Shown here: positions 27,916-36,244 of the stretch, piece after piece
How positions within the stretch are numbered: the first letter of the stretch is position 1
Layout: every line of letters starts with the position of its first letter
NCBI GenBank assembly: GCA_016840685.1
Contig: JAEORX010000008.1
Coordinates: forward strand, 1-41,920
Reading direction: 5' to 3'
DNA length: 41,920 nt
Origin: Candidatus Thorarchaeota archaeon
GTDB taxonomy: Archaea; Asgardarchaeota; Thorarchaeia; Thorarchaeales; Thorarchaeaceae
The notes under the pieces: generated by a model
What the model was told of the DNA's origin: nothing
Seen by the model: only the letters and a program-made list of their open reading frames with translations
Databases searched by the model: none
Translations under genes and position numbers: made by a program

Positions 27916-28152
27916 ATGAGGCGTCTGGGAAAGGTACTTCATATTTCCAAACGTGGGTCAATCATTCTTCGAACAGATAAGACACCATCTGCTGGATCAA
28001 AATCAGTTGTCCTAGATAAAAAGTCACAAGAGATTGGTATAATCATTGATGTTTTCGGACCCGTAAAAGAGCCATATGTGGCAATCCGACCAAAGCAAGA
28101 CATTGATGCATCGAAATTGGTTGGGCAGATGCTTTATCTCAGGAAAAAATGA
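27916..28152 (+). CDS. gar1: H/ACA RNP protein Gar1
   Basis: MRRLGKVLHIS...IGIIIDVFGPVKEPYVAIRP Gar1 core. ATG at 27916. Confidence 0.88.
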   Translation: MRRLGKVLHISKRGSIILRTDKTPSAGSKSVVLDKKSQEIGIIIDVFGPVKEPYVAIRPKQDIDASKLVGQMLYLRKK

Positions 28153-28282
28153 TGCACACTAATGTACATTCATGTCTGAATGAATACGACGATTGTCGAT
28201 AATGATTAGCAGCTTCCGATAGTTAAATATCATTTCGTGTAGTTCGTTTGATGTTGCCACGTGTCTATTCAAGGTCATTTCA

Positions 28283-28642
28283 ATGAACGATGATACCGAC
28301 CAGATCCTGAACGCTCTACGTGCTGCAGGTACGAATGGTCTGCTCATCGGGGAACTCGCGGATAGGCTGGGTATCGACTCTCAAAAGATAGCAGAAACAA
28401 TCACAACATTGATGTCTGAGGGACGAATAATGCAGAAACAAGAACTCGAAGAAGAAAGATACATGATTAAGAACACAGTCGTTGACGATGTCGAGCCCGC
28501 TGGTCTATCTGACATGAACGGTTGCCCGTGTTTCCATTGCCTGAAAATCGGTAGATGCGGAATCAGACAACCAGACTCTCCTGTCACATGTAGAGAGCTT
28601 GAGGAATGGCTGGGCGCTGATTTAGGTGCAGCCACTAGTTAA
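28283..28642 (+). CDS. TFE-beta / RPC34-like winged-helix protein with 4-Cys Fe-S motif
   Basis: N-terminal winged helix (LIGELADRLGIDSQKIAETITTLMSEGRI) plus GCPCFHCLKIGRCGIRQPDSPVTCRELEEWL, similar to the C-terminal cluster motif of RPC34/TFEbeta. Confidence 0.7.
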   Translation: MNDDTDQILNALRAAGTNGLLIGELADRLGIDSQKIAETITTLMSEGRIMQKQELEEERYMIKNTVVDDVEPAGLSDMNGCPCFHCLKIGRCGIRQPDSPVTCRELEEWLGADLGAATS

Positions 28643-29265
28643 GACATGTCCTCCAAAGACATCTTTTTAGGACCCACAGCGAGGAGATACATCTCAGCAC
28701 TGGTTTTTCGTGAAGCATCTGGTTTGATCAGTCTGACGGAGTTGAATCTCTCTCTTACAGACTGAAGGAACTCTTGGAATCCTGGACCTTGAAACACCTT
28801 AGTTAGGACTTTTCCTTTGCTTCCAAGTAATCTATGAGCTATATTGATTGTGCCCTCCACAAGTGACAACTGCCTTGCTACATCTAACTCCCACTGTCCA
28901 CTCACTTTGGGTGAACAGTCTGAAAGCACTAAATCGACCACACCTCCTGTGAGGGTTTCAATCCTCTCAATCACACCCTCATCAAGAATATCGCCCTGAA
29001 TGAACTTGACCCCCTCGATGGGAAGCATTGCATCTAAATCCACAGCCACAATCTGAAGGCTACTGTCTAGCTCTTTCAGGACTTGAGTCCATCCCCCTGG
29101 ACTGCAACAGAGTTCGACCACGCTGTCAACGCCCTGAAGGAGCCTATGGCTCTTGACAATCTGTCTTAACTTGTACGCAGACCTGCTCCTATAACCATGT
29201 TTCTTGGCTGCCTGATAGTAGCGTTCTTTTTTTCGCTGCTTCTCGCCACCTCTTGGTCTTCCCAC
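28639..29265 (-). CDS. rlmE: RrmJ/FtsJ-family 2'-O-ribose rRNA methyltransferase
   Basis: SRSAYKLRQI, VVELCCSPGGWTQVL, DLVLSDCSPKVSG. Confidence 0.92.
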   Translation of the reverse strand: MGRPRGGEKQRKKERYYQAAKKHGYRSRSAYKLRQIVKSHRLLQGVDSVVELCCSPGGWTQVLKELDSSLQIVAVDLDAMLPIEGVKFIQGDILDEGVIERIETLTGGVVDLVLSDCSPKVSGQWELDVARQLSLVEGTINIAHRLLGSKGKVLTKVFQGPGFQEFLQSVRERFNSVRLIKPDASRKTSAEMYLLAVGPKKMSLEDMS

Positions 29266-29272
29266 TGCATCT

Positions 29273-30490
29273 TCACCTCGAATTATGCTCCACCAGAATT
29301 CTTGCTATCTCTCCTACTGAAGCAGTTGTCCTGATTGCTGTAGATTTGAAATGAGTCCTAGCTGCTTCAAACCCCTGTTCTCTTAACCTCTCAATAATGA
29401 TTTGGTTCCTCACTGGTACAAGATTGTGCAGGTCACACAACGCATGAAGATCGATGTAGGGTGTGTCTGTAAGAACTGACTCCTCTGCCATCCTCTCAAG
29501 CATGCTAGGAGCCTTATTGTGAAAGTTGCTAGTCTCGCTATTCTCTAGCACCTTGATTGCATTACGAAGGAAATCGTCATTGTACAATTTTCCAATCCAG
29601 AGCGGTCCAGCAACAAGTATAGACCCAGTGCATCCCTCTATTTTATGATCAAATCGACTGTGTTGCCCTCTTGGCGAGAGTGGTGCAACATCTGAATGCA
29701 TACAACCCGCGCAATATCGGATGACTCCTAGTTCACTAGTCTGCTTGTTTGACTCTGTCCTATTCGTGTAAATCTTGACCCAGGTCCGAATATAGTGATC
29801 AGTACTCAGTATAGCAAGTGGTTCCATTGCACAATCGTTGGAGCCAGCCATACTATAGATGAATCCATTAAGAAGTCGAACTGCCACCTCGTGTGTGAAA
29901 GGACTCCTAATAGAGAAACCCCCGTAGCGACGTAATGCAATCTTTGGATGCACCCCACAGAGTACAGGCATATCAGTCGCTGTGACTGCCAGAAGTCCCT
30001 CCTTAGGGATGATAGACTGCATAGCTGGAGGGAGGTAGGGTGCTGGAGTTCCAAAAGGATCGATATCAACAAAGTCAAACCGCGTTTCCCTCGACTCTGT
30101 AATCAACAAGACCTTAGCATCTCCGTGAATCACTCTGGCTCGATTGCTAAACCCGAGAGCCTCAACATTGCGTCGAGCTGTTTCAACAGCTAATGGGTTG
30201 GCATCACACATCACCGCATGGAACTCACCTGGACACTCATTGAGATACCTCAGAGTCCTGATGCCAGAGCCTGTCAACGGTTCACACAACATCTCAACTG
30301 GGTAGCTCTTCATGTACGCAGTTAGAAAGAGGACAGAGAGGTCTCTGTTGACTTGCATTCTTGGGTTATAGAACACTGGCAGGCTGGTTGTCGGCTGTTT
30401 CTTATCACCGCTATAATGGTCCACATCTGCACTCAGGAACGTTGTCCTACCTTCAGTGTACTCTCTCTCGATAGTCATCTGTTCATGCAA
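29273..30490 (-). CDS. trm1: tRNA (guanine26-N2)-dimethyltransferase Trm1
   Basis: VFYNPRMQVNRDLSV, LTGSGIRTLRYLNE, DFVDIDPFGTPAPYLPPA, GIRYCAGCMHS-type Cys motif. Confidence 0.93.
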   Translation of the reverse strand: MHEQMTIEREYTEGRTTFLSADVDHYSGDKKQPTTSLPVFYNPRMQVNRDLSVLFLTAYMKSYPVEMLCEPLTGSGIRTLRYLNECPGEFHAVMCDANPLAVETARRNVEALGFSNRARVIHGDAKVLLITESRETRFDFVDIDPFGTPAPYLPPAMQSIIPKEGLLAVTATDMPVLCGVHPKIALRRYGGFSIRSPFTHEVAVRLLNGFIYSMAGSNDCAMEPLAILSTDHYIRTWVKIYTNRTESNKQTSELGVIRYCAGCMHSDVAPLSPRGQHSRFDHKIEGCTGSILVAGPLWIGKLYNDDFLRNAIKVLENSETSNFHNKAPSMLERMAEESVLTDTPYIDLHALCDLHNLVPVRNQIIIERLREQGFEAARTHFKSTAIRTTASVGEIARILVEHNSR

Positions 30491-30597
30491 AGAGCCTCAG
30501 AATCGCTAATAAGCAGATAGGCACATTCTTCTCCCCCTCATATCTTCCGGAACTGCTAAGAAGGGATGAAGAAGAGTTATGCAGAGGCGATTGAATT

Positions 30598-31074
30598 TTG
30601 CCAACAAGAATTAAGATACAGACAAACCGTGGCGACATCATCGGGGAACTGTGGAATGATGATGCAATAAACACGGTCAAGAACTTCGTGACCCTCACAC
30701 AGAGCGGGTACTATGACGGTCTGACATTTCACAGAGTAATACCTGACTTTGTGATTCAGGGTGGTTGTCCTAATGGTACAGGAACTGGTGGGCCAGGATA
30801 TCGAATCCCGTGTGAAACCTCAGGTCCACGACAAAGACACGAGCCTGGCTCTTTCTCAATGGCGCATGCTGGTAGAGATACTGGAGGAAGCCAGTTCTTT
30901 ATAGTACTGACCAGAGAAAAGACAAAACATCTTGATGGTGGTCATACTGTTTTTGGGAAGACCATTGAAGGGCTCGATGTCGTCAGAAGTATTCGCCAAG
31001 GGGACAAGATGATCAAGGTCGAAGTCCTTGAAGTGGATCCGGTTATAGAATCTCACACGCTTCGAAAAATGTAG
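30598..31074 (+). CDS. cyclophilin-type peptidyl-prolyl cis-trans isomerase
   Basis: [55 protein letters not shown] start. Confidence 0.95.
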   Translation: MPTRIKIQTNRGDIIGELWNDDAINTVKNFVTLTQSGYYDGLTFHRVIPDFVIQGGCPNGTGTGGPGYRIPCETSGPRQRHEPGSFSMAHAGRDTGGSQFFIVLTREKTKHLDGGHTVFGKTIEGLDVVRSIRQGDKMIKVEVLEVDPVIESHTLRKM

Positions 31075-31091
31075 ATTGCAGCAGATGCAAA

Positions 31092-31125
31092 GAAGAAACA
31101 GGCAGCACTGCTACCTGTTCTTCTA
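31092..31125. terminator. Terminator-like hairpin between convergent genes
   Basis: GAAGAAACAGG(31092-31102)/CCTGTTCTTC(31114-31123), one bulged A. Confidence 0.6.
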
Positions 31126-31132
31126 CATAGTT

Positions 31133-31828
31133 CTAATCTAGAGTATATTCTTCTCCTTCACGAAGAATGACCACTTTGATGTCGGATTGAGACTCCACTT
31201 TTTCTTTGAAGGTTGCTGGGTCCGCCCCTTTCAGATGCATTGGGATGACAATCTTTGGTTTGATTTTCAATGCGGCCTCTGCAGCCTCATTGACATCCAT
31301 GGTATAAGTATCTCCACTTGGGAGAAGTGCGACATCTACCTCAGCGTCAGCAAGTTTGTCCATTTCAGGAATCAAATCGGTGTCGCCTGCGTGGTAAATC
31401 TTCTTGTCCTGAATCTTCACAATATAACCTACACCGAATCCCTTCGGGTGAAATGGTTTTCCGGGAGACCGGAAGCGTGTCACATTGTATGCTTCTGTTG
31501 CCCAAATTGTGCCATCACTAGTCGCCATTTTCATGAACTGCCCTGGACTTAAGTCCCAAACTACCATGCCCTTGAGTTCTTTCTTAAGATTCTCAGGAGC
31601 TATTATAGGACTTCCTAATTTGCGAATTTTCTTCAGCAAATCCTTGTCACAATGGTCATCATGACCATGAGTTACAAGAATAAGGTCTGCAGGTTGGAAG
31701 TGGTCCTTCTTTAGACCTGTGCCCTTTGTTGACGGGTCTATGTAGATGTTCTGATCTTCAGTCTTGATTTGGAAGCTTGCATGTGCTAGAAATCTAATAG
31801 TAATTCCCAATAATGTCACCCCGGTCAT
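31133..31828 (-). CDS. metallo-beta-lactamase-fold hydrolase (UPF0173-like)
   Basis: IRFLAHASFQI, LVTHGHDDHCDKD, YHAGDTDLIPEM, VIPMHLKG. Confidence 0.88.
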   Translation of the reverse strand: MTGVTLLGITIRFLAHASFQIKTEDQNIYIDPSTKGTGLKKDHFQPADLILVTHGHDDHCDKDLLKKIRKLGSPIIAPENLKKELKGMVVWDLSPGQFMKMATSDGTIWATEAYNVTRFRSPGKPFHPKGFGVGYIVKIQDKKIYHAGDTDLIPEMDKLADAEVDVALLPSGDTYTMDVNEAAEAALKIKPKIVIPMHLKGADPATFKEKVESQSDIKVVILREGEEYTLD

Positions 31829-31915
31829 CGATGACTAACCTCCGTATATGTCTTTCATCCAATGACACATTTTATCGGGAGGGTATGCGGCAGGAAATCA
31901 GGAGATGCTCAGACC

Positions 31916-32818
31916 ATGTTTCTACGGTTTGGAATAACAGCTCTAGAATTTCAGGCTGTGGCTGAAAAAGTGGTTGTTAATGGAGTTCCGGACTTTTCGC
32001 GTCTGGATGTTGTTGATATTGCTCGAGATGCTGCATCAGACAACTACTCAGTTATCGAGCTCACTATGGATGCAAATCATATCATCCCAGGTTCACTCAC
32101 TTCAGAATCAATCGATCGTCTGATTGACCTGAAAGAAGAGATTGGTCATACATATACCGTACATCTCCCATTTTGGTCGGTGGAACTTGCGTCCTTCAAT
32201 AGACATGTAAGGATGGGTGGAGTTGCTAGCACCATTGAAGCTATAGAACTAGCCAAGCCCCTTGAACCAGAGACTTATGTCCTTCATGCAACAGGTGACC
32301 TTGCAGCTGATTTCTCAAGCCTAAACTATGGTGCCAACCTTGTACGACTGATTAGTACTCTACTGGGAGGATTCGCTGCAGCAAGTCTGGAGGACATATT
32401 AAGTAAGACAGAGATCAACCCACATGACTTGGCCATTGAGAATGTCGAGTTTCCGTTTGATATCATGCGGGATGTGATTGATGACCTGGACACTAGCATC
32501 TGCTTCGATACAGCACACTTGCTGTCACGGATGTCAGGTACTGAATCTGTGATGGACTTTTACACAACCCACAGAGATAGAATCATAGAAATTCATTTGC
32601 AGGACGCCACCTACAAGGAGTATGAGGGGGCAATTGCTCGTGAGGATCATATTGCTCTTGGTCGAGGAATAATGGGCACTGAAATGCTAAGAGAGTTCCT
32701 TCTAGAGTTGGTTAAAGATAGGTTCGATGGTCCAATCATCTTCGAACTGACCAGAAACGAAGCGATTGAGTCTCTAGCCCATATTAGGAAGGTAGTTCCT
32801 GAGGTCCTTGTTGCATAA
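31916..32818 (+). CDS. sugar phosphate isomerase/epimerase-like TIM barrel (AP endonuclease 2 family)
   Basis: TVHLPFWSVELASFN, LAIENVEFPFD, ICFDTAHLLSR, EIHLQDAT, FELTRNEAIES. Confidence 0.8.
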   Translation: MFLRFGITALEFQAVAEKVVVNGVPDFSRLDVVDIARDAASDNYSVIELTMDANHIIPGSLTSESIDRLIDLKEEIGHTYTVHLPFWSVELASFNRHVRMGGVASTIEAIELAKPLEPETYVLHATGDLAADFSSLNYGANLVRLISTLLGGFAAASLEDILSKTEINPHDLAIENVEFPFDIMRDVIDDLDTSICFDTAHLLSRMSGTESVMDFYTTHRDRIIEIHLQDATYKEYEGAIAREDHIALGRGIMGTEMLREFLLELVKDRFDGPIIFELTRNEAIESLAHIRKVVPEVLVA

Positions 32819-32907
32819 GAGTGTGAACCATAAGAACGATTGGATTAGTGTACTTACTCGTTAGCAAAAACGTTTTTATCCAGACCGCGAGTGCAAACTA
32901 CAGCGCC

Positions 32908-32982
32908 GGGCCCGTGGCTTAGACTGGTTATAGCACCGCTCTGATAAGGCGGGGGTCGGGAGTTCAAATCTCCCCGGGCCCA
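32908..32982 (+). tRNA. tRNA-Ile(GAT), no intron; CCA encoded at 32983-32985
   Basis: GGGCCCG/CGGGCCC acceptor, anticodon loop CTGATAA, T-arm GGGAG-TTCAAAT-CTCCC. Confidence 0.95.
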
Positions 32983-33386
32983 CCATTTTCTCTGTAATGT
33001 TGATTATTTTGTTCAATACGATCTCGCCTTTCTTTGACCAATACCCTTCCAATATATGCTGTATAGACGAACGAGCTACTCAAAATTACAGGCACTGCAA
33101 AAATCACCCCGAAAAATAGGGGAATAGGTGTGTTTGGATTATTTCCTTGCATTATGGCAATCGTCAGAAAAAGAATAACAGTCAACGCTGAAGCAGAAAA
33201 AGCAATCACCACAGAACGTGGATACATTCCAGCAGCATTGCATCTGAACGAACAGTATTGACCCTTTTTTCCGCTCCATAAGAGTTTCGCTTCAGATTTT
33301 CCACACCAATAACACTTGGGGGCAGGACTTCTCCAAGCAATTCCCTCAGGATAATCACTCTTTCCCATCTCTCTCGCCAAATTCAA
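32964..33386 (-). CDS. small membrane protein with N-terminal zinc ribbon
   Basis: CYWCGKSEA...YCSFRC, then two TM segments. The stop lies in the antisense of the tRNA-Ile T-loop. Confidence 0.65.
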   Translation of the reverse strand: MNLAREMGKSDYPEGIAWRSPAPKCYWCGKSEAKLLWSGKKGQYCSFRCNAAGMYPRSVVIAFSASALTVILFLTIAIMQGNNPNTPIPLFFGVIFAVPVILSSSFVYTAYIGRVLVKERRDRIEQNNQHYRENGGPGEI

Positions 33387-33476
33387 TAGTTATGCAAGGT
33401 TATATTGATGTTGTATCGACCTAGAATCTCTAGGACCTTAAATCAGGACACGAATACCCTAAATTGGGTTGAGAGA

Positions 33477-33728
33477 ATGAATCCTATACTGCTACAGTCT
33501 CCACTTCAAAACTTCGCACAGATGATAGGTGCCTATCTTACTGAGATATGGGATTTTCTCATATTCATAGGTCAAATCTCAGGAGTCATTATCGTGCTAA
33601 TCGGAGCCATCCTCTGGTTCACCGACGTCAATCCAGGTAGAGGCAAGGGGCTCATCTTTGGAGGAATTGTACTCTCCATTGTCATTGAGTACTTTATATT
33701 ATTCCCACCTGCGTTTGTACTGGCCTAG
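33477..33728 (+). CDS. small 2-TM membrane protein, unknown function
   Basis: ATG at 33477; IWDFLIFIGQISGVIIVLIGAILWF and GLIFGGIVLSIVIEYFILF hydrophobic helices. Confidence 0.55.
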   Translation: MNPILLQSPLQNFAQMIGAYLTEIWDFLIFIGQISGVIIVLIGAILWFTDVNPGRGKGLIFGGIVLSIVIEYFILFPPAFVLA

Positions 33729-33937
33729 ACCGAAGTCAACTTGTTTCTACATCCCTCAAGAACAGCTTGAATCTCAGCTCTTAGTAGTTCAATGTGGTCT
33801 GGAGCATTGCACACTCCAAACTGGTCATGGTAGTCACGATATTCGTTTGGATCAAGCTCTCGAAGCACAGAATCCACAGCCCGAAGCTGATTTATTGTGA
33901 GGCTTCTCACAAGTGTCAACAATGTTGTGTCTGTCAT
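33725..33937 (-). CDS. hypothetical small protein
   Basis: 70 aa; shares the CTAG tetranucleotide stop with its convergent neighbour. Confidence 0.45.
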   Translation of the reverse strand: MTDTTLLTLVRSLTINQLRAVDSVLRELDPNEYRDYHDQFGVCNAPDHIELLRAEIQAVLEGCRNKLTSV

Positions 33938-34012
33938 GGTATCCTGTCAGGAGTGGACAATTTAACCTCACCAAAGTTCTAGGTGTTTATTAGACCTGAA
34001 CAGGACTCACAT

Positions 34013-34105
34013 ATGTTGAGCGCCACGGTCCCCATTTTCGACTTCTAGTGTCTGTCGTAACCGCTTCCCGGCGGGGTGGCGCCTTCACCCTTTCTCGCGG
34101 AAACA
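34013..34105 (+). ncRNA. Candidate structured RNA (class unknown)
   Basis: GC-rich block in an AT-richer intergenic region. GCGCCAC(34020-34026)/GTGGCGC(34076-34082), CGAC(34039-34042)/GTCG(34054-34057), CCGC(34061-34064)/GCGG(34071-34074); competing GGGTG(34074-34078)/CACCC(34086-34090). TATA-like tgtttatta about 25 nt upstream. Confidence 0.45.
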
Positions 34106-34155
34106 ATCATGCTTTAATGTAGGTAATCTTCGCTTGTCAACAGAGGCGAACTCTA

Positions 34156-34977
34156 TTGACCTACAATGAGATACCCGTTGTAAAGAGTATTGAAGAGATT
34201 GATGACAAGATGGCTCGTGAACGTCTTGAGGGGCTTGTCAAGGAACCCCACATTTTGGGTGTCATGATATGGGGGAGCAGAGCCACAGGATTCGGTTCAC
34301 CAACCACCGATTGGGACGCTCTGATTTACGTCACTGAGGAGTATTATGACAGTCTCGAACTGAAAGACACAATCTGGCTGGAGTTCGATGAGTCTGTTGA
34401 ACCTCGAAAACTCGTGATCGATTTCTCACCAATATCCGATGCTTGGTTCAGACAACAGATAGACTCACCCTTAGATATGGACCATTTTCCGTATGTCGAA
34501 GGTGTTGTGATTCATGATCCTACCGGGAAATTAGAAGAATGGCGAAAGAGGCTCGCAAGATATCCTGAGGAGGAGCATGTCGACCGCCTCAAGAACAAGT
34601 ACTGCACGCTGCTTGGCTCTCTAGGGTATTGCGATATCAACCAGCGGCGCGGGTTCATGTACGACTCAAAATTGAACGCGTTCCGCGCTGTTGTGGCTGC
34701 AGTGAATCTGTGGTTTACCATGCAGAAGTCATGGACGCCACCCCTGAAGTGGTGGACTCCTCATGTGAAGCAGATGGGCATGTCAGATGAAACATACAGG
34801 CTGTTTTGTGATGCCCTCGACAATCCAAAGTTCGAAACTGTACTTGAGATATTCAAGAGTTTAAAACAGGAGATTCTTGACCAGGGCTATGACTTTCCCA
34901 ATGACTCAATGTCAACGTTCTTGGAAACAATCCATGTCAAGGGGCGTCCAGCGCAGATTCGTCATACATACATCTAG
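34156..34977 (+). CDS. nucleotidyltransferase-domain protein
   Basis: MIWGSRATGFGSPTTDWDALI (GSxAxG...DxD) NTase motif; TTG start. Confidence 0.75.
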   Translation: MTYNEIPVVKSIEEIDDKMARERLEGLVKEPHILGVMIWGSRATGFGSPTTDWDALIYVTEEYYDSLELKDTIWLEFDESVEPRKLVIDFSPISDAWFRQQIDSPLDMDHFPYVEGVVIHDPTGKLEEWRKRLARYPEEEHVDRLKNKYCTLLGSLGYCDINQRRGFMYDSKLNAFRAVVAAVNLWFTMQKSWTPPLKWWTPHVKQMGMSDETYRLFCDALDNPKFETVLEIFKSLKQEILDQGYDFPNDSMSTFLETIHVKGRPAQIRHTYI

Positions 34978-36188
34978 TGCTCGATTACAGTCTTTCCCAT
35001 GAGAATCACTCTTGAGATTGACTCTCTGTCCTGAAGCACTGTGATATCCTGGAGGGGGTCCTTTCCAAGGGCAAGGACAATCAAGTCTGCAGACTTGCTA
35101 GGCTCGATGGTCCCGATTTTGGAGTCTATATTCATCGACCTTGCAGCATTCCTAGTCCCAGCAATAATGGCGGTCATCTCAGTTGCACCACCAAGTCTGA
35201 CCATAAGTTCCATCTCTTCAGCAGCTGATTTTCCATAGGGTGTGTACGGCATCCCTGAGTCAGTGCCCACAACAAGATCTATCTCCGCCTTGACAGCATT
35301 TCTGACACCCTCCTCTATGAGCGGGAATATCTCCTTCTCCTTGCGTACCATGTATTCAGGAAGGTCGCCATCATCATGATGAAGTTGCGACTCATAGTAG
35401 GTCACAATCGTTGGCATGTACATTGTGTTGTGCTTCTTCATCAACTCAATGTTTTCTTTACTCAATGGATGTCCATGTACGAGCACATCTACTCCAGCTA
35501 GGATTGTGTTTCTGATACCCTCTTCGCCGTACGCATGCGCATGAGACTTTAGATGAACCTTGCGAGCCTCATTTGCTGCCGCTTTTAATTCATCTAAATC
35601 AAACTGTGTATTGAAACTTTCCGTATGTTCAGATGATATCGCTCCTGTTGCGGCAAGCTTGATGTAACGTGCTCCACGCCCAATCTCTTCCCTCACTGCA
35701 CGACGAACATTGTCAGGACCATCCGCCTCATTTGCTCCTCCGAGCGGGTCTCTACCTCCGCTGATAGTTATCATTCTCCCACAGGGGAGGAAGCGTGGGC
35801 CATTCACAAGATGTCTCTCAACTGCCTCCTTCACGGCAAATGGAACGTTTCCCCGACCAGCCGCGTCACCTGCAGTAGTGATACCATACTCTAGAAGCTT
35901 CTCGACTAGGAGTGCTCCGCGAATCGCTAGAAGCTCATCAGAGAATTTCCGGACCTCTGCTGGGTCACTGGACCCATCAAAACACACATGGACATGTGGA
36001 TCGACAATCCCGGGCATTACGACCCGGTCTGAATAGTCAAGAACCTCGGTGTCTGAGGTGGCTTTCACATCTGGTCCCACCTCAGCGACGGAACCCCCTT
36101 GAATCAATATTGATACATTCTCAAGGGTCCTGCCATCTCCGATTATCAATTTACCTGCTTTTAGAAGGCAGTCACTCATCATTTTCAC
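34974..36188 (-). CDS. amidohydrolase family protein (imidazolonepropionase/prolidase-like)
   Basis: VMPGIVDPHVHVCFDG, HLKSHAHAYGEEGI, VLVHGHPLS, VVGTDSGMPYTPYG. Confidence 0.9.
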   Translation of the reverse strand: MKMMSDCLLKAGKLIIGDGRTLENVSILIQGGSVAEVGPDVKATSDTEVLDYSDRVVMPGIVDPHVHVCFDGSSDPAEVRKFSDELLAIRGALLVEKLLEYGITTAGDAAGRGNVPFAVKEAVERHLVNGPRFLPCGRMITISGGRDPLGGANEADGPDNVRRAVREEIGRGARYIKLAATGAISSEHTESFNTQFDLDELKAAANEARKVHLKSHAHAYGEEGIRNTILAGVDVLVHGHPLSKENIELMKKHNTMYMPTIVTYYESQLHHDDGDLPEYMVRKEKEIFPLIEEGVRNAVKAEIDLVVGTDSGMPYTPYGKSAAEEMELMVRLGGATEMTAIIAGTRNAARSMNIDSKIGTIEPSKSADLIVLALGKDPLQDITVLQDRESISRVILMGKTVIEH

Positions 36189-36244
36189 TCCAATTTTTTT
36201 TCACACAAAACCTTCCTTCGAGTCTAGCACACCATACAGTATCA

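Noticed and set aside
28148-28235. Possible C/D-box sRNA (ATGATGC ... CTGA) after gar1
   Set aside because: C box imperfect and no convincing C'/D partner.
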